Positions 1 through 9,710 of a DNA stretch of 64,000 nt are shown one piece after another. Under the pieces are notes generated by a model. That model made no database searches, was not told the origin of the DNA, and worked only from the letters and a program-made list of their open reading frames with translations. Each line of letters starts with the position of its first letter. The first letter of the stretch is position 1. Source of the stretch: Alkaliphilus metalliredigens QYMF (GTDB lineage: Bacteria; Bacillota; Clostridia; Peptostreptococcales; Natronincolaceae); NCBI RefSeq assembly GCF_000016985.1, contig NC_009633.1:1798001-1862000 (forward strand), given 5' to 3'. Both the position numbers and the translations under genes were made by a program.

Positions 1-1
1 T

Positions 2-313
2 GCATTATTTAACGGTACGGTAGCTACCAGCAATGGGACCTATCATGTTGAAGATATTACCGTAGAAGAAGCAAAGCAATTAATTGAAAAATATGGATTT
101 CTATCTGCTATTGGACATGAAGCTGTGGCAGAAGTGATGTCTTATTTATTTGGAGTTGAAATCGAAATGAATAGAATACAATTTCAACATCAAGTAGGAC
201 AAAAAGCCATTGCATTAAAATTAACGGAACGTCCTCCGGAAGGCTCGGTTTTGTGTCGAGAGGAAATGGATAAAATTGGTTATTCACTTAAAATAATGAC
301 TCGTATTGATTAA
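2..313 (+). CDS. DUF1874 (AcrIII-1/Crn2-like ring nuclease family) protein, 5' end cut by window
   Basis: The frame is open from the first bases, so the start lies outside the window; 103 residues are visible and only a few are likely missing. The protein matches the DUF1874 pattern (STIV B116, YddF): an early ..LFNG.. strand, the IGHE motif at visible residues 37-40, and ERPPEG near residue 80. In the viral member AcrIII-1 this family cleaves cyclic tetra-adenylate, the second messenger of type III CRISPR defence, using (as I recall) His47 and Glu88. Here the matching His39 and Glu80 have the same 41-residue spacing, so activity is plausible. The next gene, fprA, follows closely on the same strand but is probably unrelated. 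No CRISPR locus is visible in the window, so the physiological role is inference. Confidence 0.8.
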   Translation, partial: ALFNGTVATSNGTYHVEDITVEEAKQLIEKYGFLSAIGHEAVAEVMSYLFGVEIEMNRIQFQHQVGQKAIALKLTERPPEGSVLCREEMDKIGYSLKIMTRID

Positions 314-374
314 GATCTAGTGAGGCTTGGAGCTCGTGATAAAAACTAATTAAAGACTAAAGGAGTGGATGTGT

Positions 375-1562
375 GTGTCAGCGATTGAAATTAAAAAAGG
401 TGTGTATTGGGTAGGAGCTGTAGATTGGGATATTCGAAACTTTCATGGACCCTCTTATCATACGCAAAAGGGAACAACTTATAATGCATATTTAGTTATC
501 GATGAAAAAGTGACATTAATTGATTTAGTAGATTTACATTTTGTTGATGATATGATCAACAATATTAAAGAAATTATTGATCCAAGTCTAATTGATTATG
601 TTGTGGTCAACCATGTAGAACCAGATCATTCTGGGGCTTTTCCAAAGCTAATGGAGTACATTCCAGAAGCAAAAGTGTTTTGCACAAAGAATGGTAAAGA
701 GGGTATGCTACATTATTACTTTGGAGATTACAACTATGAAACTGTGAAAACAGGGGACAAACTTAACATTGGAGAAAAGACACTTGAATTTATTGAAGCA
801 CCAATGCTTCACTGGCCTGATAGTATGTTTACCTATATTAAAGAAGTAGCACTACTGATGCCAAATGATGCCTTCGGACAGCATTTAGCTTCATCTCATC
901 GTTTTGATGATGAAAATGACCTATGTGAAGTCATGGAAGAAGCTAAAAAATATTATGCTAATATTCTCATGCCTTTTAATCCCTTGGTATTGAAAAAAAT
1001 TCAAGAAATTCAGAAAATGGGATTGGAATTTGACATGATTGCCCCAAGTCATGGAATTATATGGAGAACTGACCCTGGAAAAATAGTTGAAAAATATCTT
1101 TCATGGTCACAAAATGAAACAAAGCGTAAGGCGGTTGTTGTCTATGACACAATGTGGAATAGTACACAACTTATGGCTAAGGCTATTGTCGATGGTTTGA
1201 TCAGTGAAGGAATTGAAACGAAATTATATAGGGCATCAAAAAGTGATGTCAATGACATCATGACGGAAGTATTAGACGCAAAGGCAGTTCTAATTGCCTC
1301 CTCTACAATCAATAACACCATGCTCCCCCACCTAGCCTATTTGCTAGAAGAGATGATGGGATTGAAGCCAAAGAAAAAAATTGGTGCAGCCTTTGGATCC
1401 TATGGCTGGGGAAAGGGTGCAGTAAAGAATATTGAAAAGAAGATGAAGGAAACAGGAATTGAACTGGTAAAAGAGGGATTAGAAATCAAATACGTACCAA
1501 CAGAAGCGGATTTAAAGACCTGCTTTGAGTATGGAAAAGAAATTGGAAAGATGATTGAATAA
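375..1562 (+). CDS. fprA: A-type flavodiiron protein (flavoprotein FprA)
   Basis: This is a cytoplasmic O2/NO-reducing flavodiiron protein that helps anaerobes detoxify oxygen. The N-terminal metallo-beta-lactamase-like half carries the di-iron ligand motif HVEPDH near residue 82 and further His/Asp ligands (LHWPDS, MPNDAFGQH, PSHG). The C-terminal half is a flavodoxin domain with the FMN-binding segment VVYDTMWNST followed by SYGWGKG. The length of about 395 residues is normal for the family. An ATG at 369 lies only 3 nt from the AGGAG site; the GTG at 375 has better spacing and yields the usual start MSAIEIKKGVYWVG, so I prefer 375. The gene ends in its own terminator. Confidence 0.95.
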   Translation: MSAIEIKKGVYWVGAVDWDIRNFHGPSYHTQKGTTYNAYLVIDEKVTLIDLVDLHFVDDMINNIKEIIDPSLIDYVVVNHVEPDHSGAFPKLMEYIPEAKVFCTKNGKEGMLHYYFGDYNYETVKTGDKLNIGEKTLEFIEAPMLHWPDSMFTYIKEVALLMPNDAFGQHLASSHRFDDENDLCEVMEEAKKYYANILMPFNPLVLKKIQEIQKMGLEFDMIAPSHGIIWRTDPGKIVEKYLSWSQNETKRKAVVVYDTMWNSTQLMAKAIVDGLISEGIETKLYRASKSDVNDIMTEVLDAKAVLIASSTINNTMLPHLAYLLEEMMGLKPKKKIGAAFGSYGWGKGAVKNIEKKMKETGIELVKEGLEIKYVPTEADLKTCFEYGKEIGKMIE

Positions 1563-1598
1563 CCAATCATGATAGCATGGCATAACTAATGAATAGAA

Positions 1599-1635
1599 TA
1601 AGGGCTCCCTTGATTAAATGGGAACCCTTATTTTT
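1599..1635 (+). terminator. Rho-independent terminator after fprA
   Basis: An 11-bp stem (TAAGGGCTCCC paired with GGGAACCCTTA, one mismatch) is followed by a T run. Confidence 0.85.
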
Positions 1636-1731
1636 CAATTGCTATTAGTGGTCTAGTTAAAAAGTTTGCGCTTATAGAGTGAAGTTATTAAAACAATAAA
1701 AATACGAAGTCATATAAAAAGGGGGGAGCCT

Positions 1732-2238
1732 ATGGCATATACAGTAAGGATAGCGGAGTTACAGGACCTAAAAAGTATCACTGAAATATACAATGAAGGT
1801 ATCGAAGATAGAATAGCGACATTGGAAACCAAAATCAAATCAGAAGCTGAAATGATACCATGGTTACAACAGAGAAGTGAAAAACACAAGGTAATCACAA
1901 TTGAAAATGAGCGAGATGAAGTCCTAGGGTGGGCGTCGTTGAACCCCTTTAACTCAAGATGCTGCTATGATGGCGTTGCTGATTTTTCGATTTACATTAA
2001 ACGGCAAATGCGGGGAATGGGATTAGGGAAATTACTATTAAAAGCTCTAATTGAAGTAGCAAGAGAGCAGGATATCCATAAACTTGTACTGAGTACCTTC
2101 AAATCCAATGAGGCTGGACAAAGACTATATGAATCCTTTGGATTTAGAGAAGTGGGGACATATAAGAATCAGGGGATATTAGATGGAAAATTTGTGGATG
2201 TTACCATAATGGAAAAACTATTGATTGATGGTCTATAA
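1732..2238 (+). CDS. GNAT N-acetyltransferase, phosphinothricin acetyltransferase-like
   Basis: A 168-residue single-domain GNAT enzyme that transfers acetyl from acetyl-CoA to a small amine. The acetyl-CoA-binding loop is RGMGLGKLLL near residues 93-102, and the C-terminal NEAGQRLYESFGF helix-strand motif is typical of GNATs. The pattern (RIAELQDL..ITEIYNEGI..R.ATLET) and the final VDVTIMEK match the PAT/YncA group, which acetylates phosphinothricin, arsinothricin or methionine derivatives. A GGGGGGAG ribosome-binding site precedes the ATG. It is a single-gene unit between two terminators. The actual substrate cannot be read from sequence. Confidence 0.85.
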   Translation: MAYTVRIAELQDLKSITEIYNEGIEDRIATLETKIKSEAEMIPWLQQRSEKHKVITIENERDEVLGWASLNPFNSRCCYDGVADFSIYIKRQMRGMGLGKLLLKALIEVAREQDIHKLVLSTFKSNEAGQRLYESFGFREVGTYKNQGILDGKFVDVTIMEKLLIDGL

Positions 2239-2241
2239 CAG

Positions 2242-2276
2242 AAAAACCACCCTAAATTGATTTTAGGGTGGTTTTT
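2242..2276 (+). terminator. Bidirectional terminator between GNAT gene and traB-like gene
   Basis: A perfect 15-bp stem (AAAAACCACCCTAAA paired with TTTAGGGTGGTTTTT) has A and T runs on both sides, so it can serve both converging genes. Confidence 0.9.
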
Positions 2277-2290
2277 AATTGATAAAATCA

Positions 2291-3463
2291 TTAAGCACCG
2301 CGTATTGTTCTTAAGAAGACACGGAAGACTTCTGCGCCACCAATAGCCGTTCCTAAGGTACTACCAAGATTGGTCAAAACAACTACTAATAAGATACGGG
2401 TCACTTTATTTTTCCAAAACCCCTTTAAAGTGAAAACATCATCAGACAAGTCTTCAAAGTCTCCCACATTGGGCTTACGCATATAGGCTTCAACGATTCC
2501 AGCAAACCAACCAGCTGCTAAAAGCGGGTTCAAGGAGCTCAAGGGTGCTACTACAACGGCTGTTATAATGGAAAAAGGATGACCAAAGGCAAGGGCTGCG
2601 CCGATTCCTGATAAAGCAGCATTCCATAATACCCAGCTCATGGTTTGATCTAGAGCAGCTGAACGGTTTAAATAAAATGTTGAGGCAATAAGGGCAATAA
2701 TAAATGCAGGAATTAACCAAGATACTATCTTTCCTTTGTTTGACTTAGGAGGAACCTGAGACAATGCATTTAGATCGTGTTCTATTTCTAAGGCCTTAGT
2801 GACACCAGGAACATGGGCGGCTCCTAATACGGCTATAATTTTATTGCCGGGAGCGGTTCTCATTTTCTGGGCTAAATATTGATCTCTTTCATCAATTAGA
2901 GGAATTTTTAACCTGGGAAATGCAGCGGTGAAGTCATCTAACATAGAGGAAAGCATATCCTTTGATTTCAATTCTTCTAATTGCTCTTCTGTAATCTCTT
3001 CCTCTACCAGAACACTCATTAATATTTGCATTAAAAGCTGGGTTTTTCCCCATAGTCCGATATTTTTCCAAATTCTTGAAAATGTAACTTGAATATTACG
3101 ATCGGCCAACACAAGGGCTGCCTCTACTTCTTTAGCAGATTCAATTCCTTGAATCATTTCCTGTCCAGGTTGAATACCAAATTGCTTAGCAATCCGTTTT
3201 TGAAAGGAGGACATAAGCAAATTAACTAATAATAAAGTTGATTTTTTTTCTTTAATGATTCTAAAAATATCAGTATTTCTCCAACGATTTCCGTCCATAA
3301 TTGATTGATATCTTTGCTCATCTAGTTCAACACAGACTGAGTCGGGACGTTCTAATTCAATGACTTCCTTAACCTGCTCAGCACTTTGTTTTGAGACGTG
3401 AGCAGTACCAATAATAATAAACTCTTTATCGTTTAAATGTATGCGTGTGATATTTTCTTCCAT
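2291..3463 (-). CDS. TraB/PrgY-family membrane protein
   Basis: A 390-residue protein. The N-terminal half is the TraB/PrgY/GumN domain, with the GTAHVSK motif near residue 18, ELDEQRY near 47 and the second conserved GAAHVPG near 215. The C-terminal half contains about four hydrophobic segments (about 248-265, 275-292, 295-320 and 358-380), so the catalytic-looking domain is membrane-anchored. Enterococcal TraB/PrgY reduces active pheromone; clostridial homologues are uncharacterised, and a metalloprotease-like role has been proposed for the superfamily. It stands alone, converging on the GNAT gene. Confidence 0.85.
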   Translation of the reverse strand: MEENITRIHLNDKEFIIIGTAHVSKQSAEQVKEVIELERPDSVCVELDEQRYQSIMDGNRWRNTDIFRIIKEKKSTLLLVNLLMSSFQKRIAKQFGIQPGQEMIQGIESAKEVEAALVLADRNIQVTFSRIWKNIGLWGKTQLLMQILMSVLVEEEITEEQLEELKSKDMLSSMLDDFTAAFPRLKIPLIDERDQYLAQKMRTAPGNKIIAVLGAAHVPGVTKALEIEHDLNALSQVPPKSNKGKIVSWLIPAFIIALIASTFYLNRSAALDQTMSWVLWNAALSGIGAALAFGHPFSIITAVVVAPLSSLNPLLAAGWFAGIVEAYMRKPNVGDFEDLSDDVFTLKGFWKNKVTRILLVVVLTNLGSTLGTAIGGAEVFRVFLRTIRGA

Positions 3464-3479
3464 AGAGTAACCTTCTTTC

Positions 3480-3930
3480 TCACAAATTTATTCCAATAGG
3501 CACCACGCTCTATTTTACCACAGTTTTCTCCTTCAAGTCATTGATTACCTATAAAATATTTTGAAAACCTTCTATAAAACGATATATACGATCTTCTATA
3601 TTACCATCAATTAATAGGTTAGGGATATAAAGTGATTCACATGATACTTATCTATTATAACGTATTGATATCATAAATGAAAACATGATAAAACTAATTA
3701 AATTTATTGTTTTAATGATGAAACTAAAGAATGTATATGTAATCAGTACATCGTGGGTTTAAAATTGCTTGGAATGGGAATATATCTAATAATTGCCTGT
3801 GTAATAGATGCCAATCACTACATTACTTGTAAAGTGGTGTGCTTGGTAGATAAACTGCCATTAATTGAATAAAAGAAAGTCCCAGGTTTTGAATAAATGA
3901 AACAGAATAAAAAGAAAAAGGAGCATGGAA
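3480..3930. other. 450-bp intergenic region with a dispersed 28-bp hairpin repeat
   Basis: AT-rich spacer upstream of the acuI-like gene with no credible ORF. Its one distinctive feature is the 28-bp element at 3813-3840 that recurs exactly at 63691-63718. Confidence 0.7.
3813..3840 (+). repeat. 28-bp hairpin repeat, copy 1
   Basis: The sequence is identical over 28 bases to 63691-63718. It folds on itself: CACTACATTAC and GTAAAGTGGTG can pair as an 11-bp stem with one G-T pair and one mismatch around a TT turn. Flanking bases differ between the copies. Confidence 0.85.
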
Positions 3931-4923
3931 ATGTCTGAAAAATTTAGAGCATTAGTTGTAAACAAAATAAATGAAGACTTTACAGTGAGCATCAATGATT
4001 TAATCATGGAAGACTTGCCTGAGGGAGAGGTCACGATTCGTGTGGCCTACTCTAGTGTGAATTATAAAGATGGATTGGCCAGTATTCCAGAGGGGCAGAT
4101 TGTAAAATCTTATCCATTTATACCAGGAATTGATTTGGTGGGTACAGTGGTTACTTCGACAAATAGCCAATACCAAAAAGGTGATGAAGTGATTGTAACA
4201 AGCTATGGCTTAGGGGTTTCTCACTATGGTGGATACAGTGAGTATGCCCGGGTACCAGCTCATTGGGTGGTTCCTTTGCCTAAGGGATTGACCATGAAGG
4301 AGGCCATGGCCTTTGGGACAGCGGGATTCACCGCAGCACTATCAGTGTATAAACTTGAAGAGGCAGGGCTGACTCCAGATCAGGGGCCTGTGCTTGTGAC
4401 GGGAGCTACTGGTGGGGTTGGAAGTGTGGCAATAGCCATACTTGCTAAGAAGGGATATGAGGTAGTGGCAAGTACAGGTAAAGCCTCTGAACATGAATAC
4501 CTCAAACTGCTAGGAGCTAAAAAGATCATCTCTAGGAGTGAATTGCAGCCTGAAAAAATTAGAGGATTGGGTACACAAATGTGGGCAGGTGCCGTTGACC
4601 CTGTAGGTGGAGACACCTTAGCTTATATATTAAGTACAGTAAACTATGGTGGTGCCGTAGCCGTATGCGGATTAACAGGTGGGGTAAAGGTCCCAACAAC
4701 CGTATTTCCCTTCATACTGAGAGGGATCAAATTGTTGGGAATCGATTCTGTGGATTGCCCTATGAAAATTCGTAAGCCCCTGTGGCAAAAGATGGCTGGA
4801 GAAATGAAGCCAGATCAACTACTAAGTAGTATTGGGCAAGAAGTGACATTAGATGAATTGCCGAACATATTGCCTGGAATTTTAAAAGGGAAAACAAAGG
4901 GAAGATTGATTGTAAAGATATAA
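3931..4923 (+). CDS. acuI: YhdH/AcuI-family NADPH-dependent acryloyl-CoA (quinone-like) reductase
   Basis: A 330-residue medium-chain dehydrogenase/reductase of the zinc-free YhdH/YhfP group. Members such as AcuI reduce acryloyl-CoA to propionyl-CoA; others are annotated quinone oxidoreductases. The N-terminal GroES-like domain contains the NYKDGL motif, and the cofactor-binding domain has VTGATGGVGSVA around residue 155. The ATG at 3925 is only one base from the AGGAG site, whereas the ATG at 3931 (MSEKFRALVV) has proper spacing, so 3931 is chosen. It is monocistronic and ends in a terminator. The physiological substrate is uncertain. Confidence 0.85.
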   Translation: MSEKFRALVVNKINEDFTVSINDLIMEDLPEGEVTIRVAYSSVNYKDGLASIPEGQIVKSYPFIPGIDLVGTVVTSTNSQYQKGDEVIVTSYGLGVSHYGGYSEYARVPAHWVVPLPKGLTMKEAMAFGTAGFTAALSVYKLEEAGLTPDQGPVLVTGATGGVGSVAIAILAKKGYEVVASTGKASEHEYLKLLGAKKIISRSELQPEKIRGLGTQMWAGAVDPVGGDTLAYILSTVNYGGAVAVCGLTGGVKVPTTVFPFILRGIKLLGIDSVDCPMKIRKPLWQKMAGEMKPDQLLSSIGQEVTLDELPNILPGILKGKTKGRLIVKI

Positions 4924-4950
4924 AGACAAATAATTAGTAGAAAATAGATA

Positions 4951-4984
4951 AGAAGGGTAGTCTTATACTAAGGCTACCCTTCTA
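4951..4984 (+). terminator. Terminator after acuI-like gene
   Basis: A long stem (AGAAGGGTAGTCTTA paired with TAAGGCTACCCTTCT, one mismatch) closes on a 3-nt loop. Only a short T stretch follows. Confidence 0.75.
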
Positions 4985-5129
4985 CATAGAGAAAAGTTCG
5001 ATGGAGATACAGTAATCACTGGATAAATTGGAGAACATTAGAAAGAAAACCACATATATGATAAAATAAGAGTAAAATGAGAGCAGAATATTTGATATGC
5101 GTACATCACATTCGAAGGGAGTTCATTTA

Positions 5130-8057
5130 ATGTCATTGGAAATTGGAAAACAATATCATGGATTTAAATTACTAGAGGAAAAAGAGATTAAGGAAGTCAA
5201 AGGAATGGGTAGGCTGTTTCAACATGAAAAAAGTGGTGCAAGATTATTTTATATACAAAACCAGGATAATAACAAGGTATTTTCCATTACGTTTAGAACA
5301 CCACCAAAGGATAGCACAGGACTACCTCATATTCTTGAGCATTCTGTTCTTTGTGGATCAAGGAAGTTTCCCCTGAAGGATCCTTTTATCGAGTTAGCGA
5401 AAGGCTCCATGAATACATTCTTAAATGCCATGACTTTTTCAGATAAGACAATGTATCCCATTGCCAGTAAAAATGAAAAGGATTTTGTGAATTTAATGGA
5501 TGTGTATTTAGATGCAGTTTTTCATCCTAATATCTATCAACAACCTGAAATTTTGATGCAAGAGGGCTGGCACTATGAACTAGAGAACACAGAGGCTGAG
5601 ATTGAATATAAGGGTGTCGTTTATAATGAAATGAAGGGGGCGTTTTCTTCACCAGAGCAAATGCTCTTTAGAAAAATCCAAGAATCATTGTTTCCCGATA
5701 CCACCTATGGCTATGAATCTGGTGGGGATCCAGAAGTGATTCCTGACTTGACTCAAGAACAATTTTTAGGATTTCATAAAAAATACTATCATCCAAGTAA
5801 TAGCTATATCTATTTATATGGAGATGGTGATCTATTGGCTCATTTGAAATTTATAAATGAAGGCTATTTAAAGGACTTTAATCAGATTAAAGTATGCTCT
5901 GAAATAGAAATTCAACAAACATTTAAATCGCCTAAGGTGAGTGAGGTAGCGTATCCTATTTCTGCCAATGAAAAAGAAGAAAACAAGACTTTTCTGAGCT
6001 TAAACTTTACAATAGGAAAATCCACAGACCCAGAGCTCTATTTAGCCTTTGATATGTTAAACCATTTACTTTTAGGGACTCCAGCAGCCCCGTTGAAAAA
6101 GGCACTCTTAGAGAGTGACCTAGGCAAGGATGTTTTTGGCTCATTCGATAGTAGTATACTTCAGCCGGTTTGGAGTGTTGTGGTAAAAAACACAAACGTA
6201 GAAGAACAAGAACGTTTTCAAGTGCTTGTGTTTGATACTTTGAAAAAGTTAGTAAAGGAAGGCATTGATAAAAGATTAATTGAAGGCGTGATTAATCTAC
6301 ATGAATTGAAACTAAGGGAAGCAGACTATGGCAGATATCCCAAGGGATTGATCTACTGTATCAAGTGCATGGATAGTTGGTTATACGGTGAAGACCCATC
6401 CTTGCATCTAGCCTATGAGGTGAACCTAGAAAAGGTGAAAAAAGCACTAGATAGCCATTATTTTGAAGCATTAATTGAAAAGCATATACTACAGAATACC
6501 CATAGATCATTACTCATTGTTAAGCCTGAAATTGGATTAGCCAATGAGTGGGATACCAAAACCAAACAAGAGCTAGCTGATTACAAAGTCAGTTTAAGTG
6601 ATGAAGAAATAGCAGATCTTGTAGCCCAAACCCAGCATTTGAGAGACTACCAAGAAACACCAAATAGTGAGGAAGACATCAATAGTATTCCACTATTATC
6701 CTTAGAAGACATTGAAAAAGAGATAGAGGAAATTTCATTAGAAGAAAAAAGTGAGGAAGACACTCATGTATTGTTCCATCCCAGTTTCACCAATGGCATC
6801 GCCTATACCAACCTGTTATTTGATACAACAGCTGTTGCCCAGGAGGAAATTCCTTATATCGCATTGTTGAGTTATATGATTGGAAAAGTAAGTACAGAAA
6901 AATATAGCTACGAGGAACTGTCAAAGGAGACCAATATTGCAACCGGTGGCATTTCTACAAAACTAGAAACATACTCTAGTGATAAAAACAGAAATGAGTA
7001 TTATCCGAAACTAATTGTTCGCGCCATGTCACTAGTAGAGAAGTTGCCTAAACTTTTTGAACTATTAACAGAAATGATATCCGCTAGTCAATTCGATGAT
7101 AACAGAAGATTGAAGGAAGTCATACGTGAAACGAAATCTAGAATGGAAATGAGTTTGATGCAAGAAGGACATATGATAGCAGCAAAAAGAAGTGTTTCGC
7201 AAATTTCAACCGTCGGAAAATATATTGAATTGACCCGAGGGGTTTCCTTCTATCAATTTGTTTCAGATTTAGAGACAAACTTTGATGAAAAACTACCTGA
7301 AATCCAACAAAAGCTTAAAAATATTGCTGGAAAGATATTCGTCAAACAAAACCTATTGGTCAGTGTCACAACAGAGGAAAAAGATTATCCATTATTTAGT
7401 ACAGAATTTAAATCCTTTGTTAAGGTACTGAAAAATGAAGAACTACAAAAACATGAATATCATTTTGATCTTGAAGTCAAAAAAGAGGCATTGTTAACCT
7501 CCAGTAAAGTGCAATATGTGGCTAAATCATATAATTTTAAAGATCTTGGTTATGAATATTCAGGACATTTACAAGTGTTAAAAACCATCATTAGTCTAGA
7601 CTATCTATGGAATCGAGTCAGAATTGCCGGCGGGGCATATGGAGCCATGGCAGGATTCATGAGGAATGGAAATATGTACTTTGTCTCTTATCGAGATCCA
7701 AACTTAAGGGACACTTTGAAGGTTTATGATGAAATCAGTGAATTTTTGAAGGATTATCAAACGGATCAACGGGAAATGACAAAATATATTATTGGAACCA
7801 TCAGCAATATGGATGCACCACTGTCTGAAGCCATGAAGGCAGATAAAGCTACACATTATTATATAAGTGGTATTACCAAGGACGATTTGCAGAAAGAAAG
7901 AAATGAGGTATTAAGTACAACACTTGAAGACATTAATATTCTAAGAAATTTAGTTGAAGAGACAATGAAACAAGATAATTATTGCATACTAGGAAATGAA
8001 GAAAAACTCAAGAAAAATGCTGATCAGTTTGATGAGCTTATTAATGTATTTGAATAG
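5130..8057 (+). CDS. M16C-family metallopeptidase (presequence protease-like insulinase)
   Basis: A 975-residue zinc peptidase of the PreP/CymN group, which degrades unstructured peptides inside a closed two-half chamber. The inverted zinc motif HxxEH is HILEH at residues 67-71, with the distal Glu region YNEMKGAFS. The central M16C-associated region and the inactive C-terminal M16 half with RIAGGAYGA..F are present, so the gene is full length. An upstream in-frame ATG at 5097 lacks a ribosome-binding site; AAGGGAG lies before the ATG at 5130. No signal peptide is seen, so it is probably cytoplasmic. Single-gene unit. Confidence 0.92.
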   Translation: MSLEIGKQYHGFKLLEEKEIKEVKGMGRLFQHEKSGARLFYIQNQDNNKVFSITFRTPPKDSTGLPHILEHSVLCGSRKFPLKDPFIELAKGSMNTFLNAMTFSDKTMYPIASKNEKDFVNLMDVYLDAVFHPNIYQQPEILMQEGWHYELENTEAEIEYKGVVYNEMKGAFSSPEQMLFRKIQESLFPDTTYGYESGGDPEVIPDLTQEQFLGFHKKYYHPSNSYIYLYGDGDLLAHLKFINEGYLKDFNQIKVCSEIEIQQTFKSPKVSEVAYPISANEKEENKTFLSLNFTIGKSTDPELYLAFDMLNHLLLGTPAAPLKKALLESDLGKDVFGSFDSSILQPVWSVVVKNTNVEEQERFQVLVFDTLKKLVKEGIDKRLIEGVINLHELKLREADYGRYPKGLIYCIKCMDSWLYGEDPSLHLAYEVNLEKVKKALDSHYFEALIEKHILQNTHRSLLIVKPEIGLANEWDTKTKQELADYKVSLSDEEIADLVAQTQHLRDYQETPNSEEDINSIPLLSLEDIEKEIEEISLEEKSEEDTHVLFHPSFTNGIAYTNLLFDTTAVAQEEIPYIALLSYMIGKVSTEKYSYEELSKETNIATGGISTKLETYSSDKNRNEYYPKLIVRAMSLVEKLPKLFELLTEMISASQFDDNRRLKEVIRETKSRMEMSLMQEGHMIAAKRSVSQISTVGKYIELTRGVSFYQFVSDLETNFDEKLPEIQQKLKNIAGKIFVKQNLLVSVTTEEKDYPLFSTEFKSFVKVLKNEELQKHEYHFDLEVKKEALLTSSKVQYVAKSYNFKDLGYEYSGHLQVLKTIISLDYLWNRVRIAGGAYGAMAGFMRNGNMYFVSYRDPNLRDTLKVYDEISEFLKDYQTDQREMTKYIIGTISNMDAPLSEAMKADKATHYYISGITKDDLQKERNEVLSTTLEDINILRNLVEETMKQDNYCILGNEEKLKKNADQFDELINVFE

Positions 8058-8060
8058 GCA

Positions 8061-8089
8061 AAAGGAGGGCTGATTCAGCCCTCCCTTTG
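8061..8089 (+). terminator. Bidirectional terminator between M16C peptidase and pyrophosphatase genes
   Basis: The stem AAAGGAGGGCT pairs with AGCCCTCCCTTT around a short loop. A/T runs on both sides fit two convergent genes. Confidence 0.85.
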
Positions 8090-8096
8090 TGGAACC

Positions 8097-9710
8097 TTAT
8101 TTTGATCTTTGAATTGCTTCAAGAAGCTTTGGAATCACCTGTTTTTTCCTGGAGACAATTCCCGCAGAAAAGGCTCCTTGTATTAATGGGATGTTAAAGG
8201 CTGAGGTAACAATGGCTTGATTATTTGACTTAAAGAGAAGGTATGAGCCCTCTTTTAAAATATCAGTAATTAAAAGCAGTGAGATATCATAATTATTGTT
8301 TTGGTGGACCTCTTCAATAAAAGTTAAAAATGAATCCTTACGATTAAAGACATCTTCAATGTCTAGGGTGAAAACTTGACTGATCCCTACCTTAAATACC
8401 TCCAAGTGAAATTCCTTAAAGTCTTTATAGAAAATTTCTTCAATGGTTTGACCCTCTAAGGAGGTTCCTGTTCTAAACATATCCATGGCAAATTGATGGA
8501 CATCTAGCTCTAAAATCAGGTTCAAAGCCTCTGCAGCCTGCCGATCTAGGCCTGTGGTTGTGGGGGATTTGAAAAGAAGTGTATCTGATAGAATACCAGA
8601 GATTAATACACCGGCTACTTCAAAGCTTAAGGGGATTTGATACTCTTGGAACATCCAGTAAATGATGGTACAAGTACTTCCCACAGGCATATTTCGAAAA
8701 CTGATTGGCATTGAGGTGGAAATATCACCTAACTTATGGTGATCGATAATTTCAAGTATTTCAGCTTCCTCTATGCCCATAGCACTTTGACCGTATTCAT
8801 TGTGGTCAACAAGAATGGCTTTTTTTCTAGCTGGATTCATAATGTGCTTTCGATTAATAAATCCCAAGAAAGTATTGTGACTGTCGATGACGGGATAATT
8901 ACGAAAATGAGTATGGGCCATTTCTTCCTTCACTTCATCCAAATATTCTTGCTCATTGAACTTAATGATATTTTGAACCCGCATGATTGTTGTCACATAA
9001 TTACATTGATTAATTACCTTGGTTAGGTAGTAGGTATCATGTGGAACCGATAGCATAGTCACACCCTGTGCCTTTGCCATGTTAATATATTTGGGGGGAA
9101 TGTCTTTGCTACCAGTAATGATAATTAGCAATACATTAGATTCAATTGCATATTCAATAATGTCATAACGGTCTCCTACGATAACAACATCCTTTGGACC
9201 TAAGGATCCTTTTACGGTTTTATAATAATCATCCACAACAGAAACGTGGCCATTAAAATAAGTGGCATGAGATGATAGCACCCTTGCCTCTAAATCCTCT
9301 ATTAGGTTTTCTAAAGAAGTATCGAGGTGACCAAGGTCACCTTTAATTAAGCCCATGGCAATATCCTTCATGCTAATAATACCTAGTAACTGATTCAGCT
9401 CATCTACCACTGCCACAGTTTCCAATTTATTTTGATCCATGAGCTTGTAGGTACGCAGAATTGAAAAAGACGCCGTGATACCCTTGGAAAAATAATAGTC
9501 TAAGTCTCTAATTTGAATTTTGATATTATCTAGGGAAGCAGGTGTTGTGATCTGAAAGTAATCAAGGACGTACTGAGACTCCTTATTAATTTTTCCTAGC
9601 ACATAAGGGATCGTATCATAACCGAGCTTGTTCTTTAAATCAGATAGGGCAATTGCTGAAGCCACTGAGTCTGTGTCTGGGTTTTTATGTCCAAAAATGA
9701 AAGTTGACAT
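8097..9710 (-). CDS. ppaC: Manganese-dependent inorganic pyrophosphatase with CBS and DRTGG domains
   Basis: A 537-residue family II pyrophosphatase, hydrolysing PPi to phosphate in the cytoplasm. The N-terminal DHH-type motif is FGHKNPDTDS (residues 6-15), and the remaining metal ligands appear after a long insertion as LVDHNE and IIDHHKLGD. The insertion (about 65-300) holds a CBS domain, a DRTGG domain and a second CBS domain. In characterised CBS-pyrophosphatases these bind AMP/ADP/ATP and diadenosine polyphosphates and regulate activity. The C-terminal DHHA2 domain is intact. The start has a GGAGG site. It stands alone and converges on the M16C gene. Confidence 0.93.
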   Translation of the reverse strand: MSTFIFGHKNPDTDSVASAIALSDLKNKLGYDTIPYVLGKINKESQYVLDYFQITTPASLDNIKIQIRDLDYYFSKGITASFSILRTYKLMDQNKLETVAVVDELNQLLGIISMKDIAMGLIKGDLGHLDTSLENLIEDLEARVLSSHATYFNGHVSVVDDYYKTVKGSLGPKDVVIVGDRYDIIEYAIESNVLLIIITGSKDIPPKYINMAKAQGVTMLSVPHDTYYLTKVINQCNYVTTIMRVQNIIKFNEQEYLDEVKEEMAHTHFRNYPVIDSHNTFLGFINRKHIMNPARKKAILVDHNEYGQSAMGIEEAEILEIIDHHKLGDISTSMPISFRNMPVGSTCTIIYWMFQEYQIPLSFEVAGVLISGILSDTLLFKSPTTTGLDRQAAEALNLILELDVHQFAMDMFRTGTSLEGQTIEEIFYKDFKEFHLEVFKVGISQVFTLDIEDVFNRKDSFLTFIEEVHQNNNYDISLLLITDILKEGSYLLFKSNNQAIVTSAFNIPLIQGAFSAGIVSRKKQVIPKLLEAIQRSK

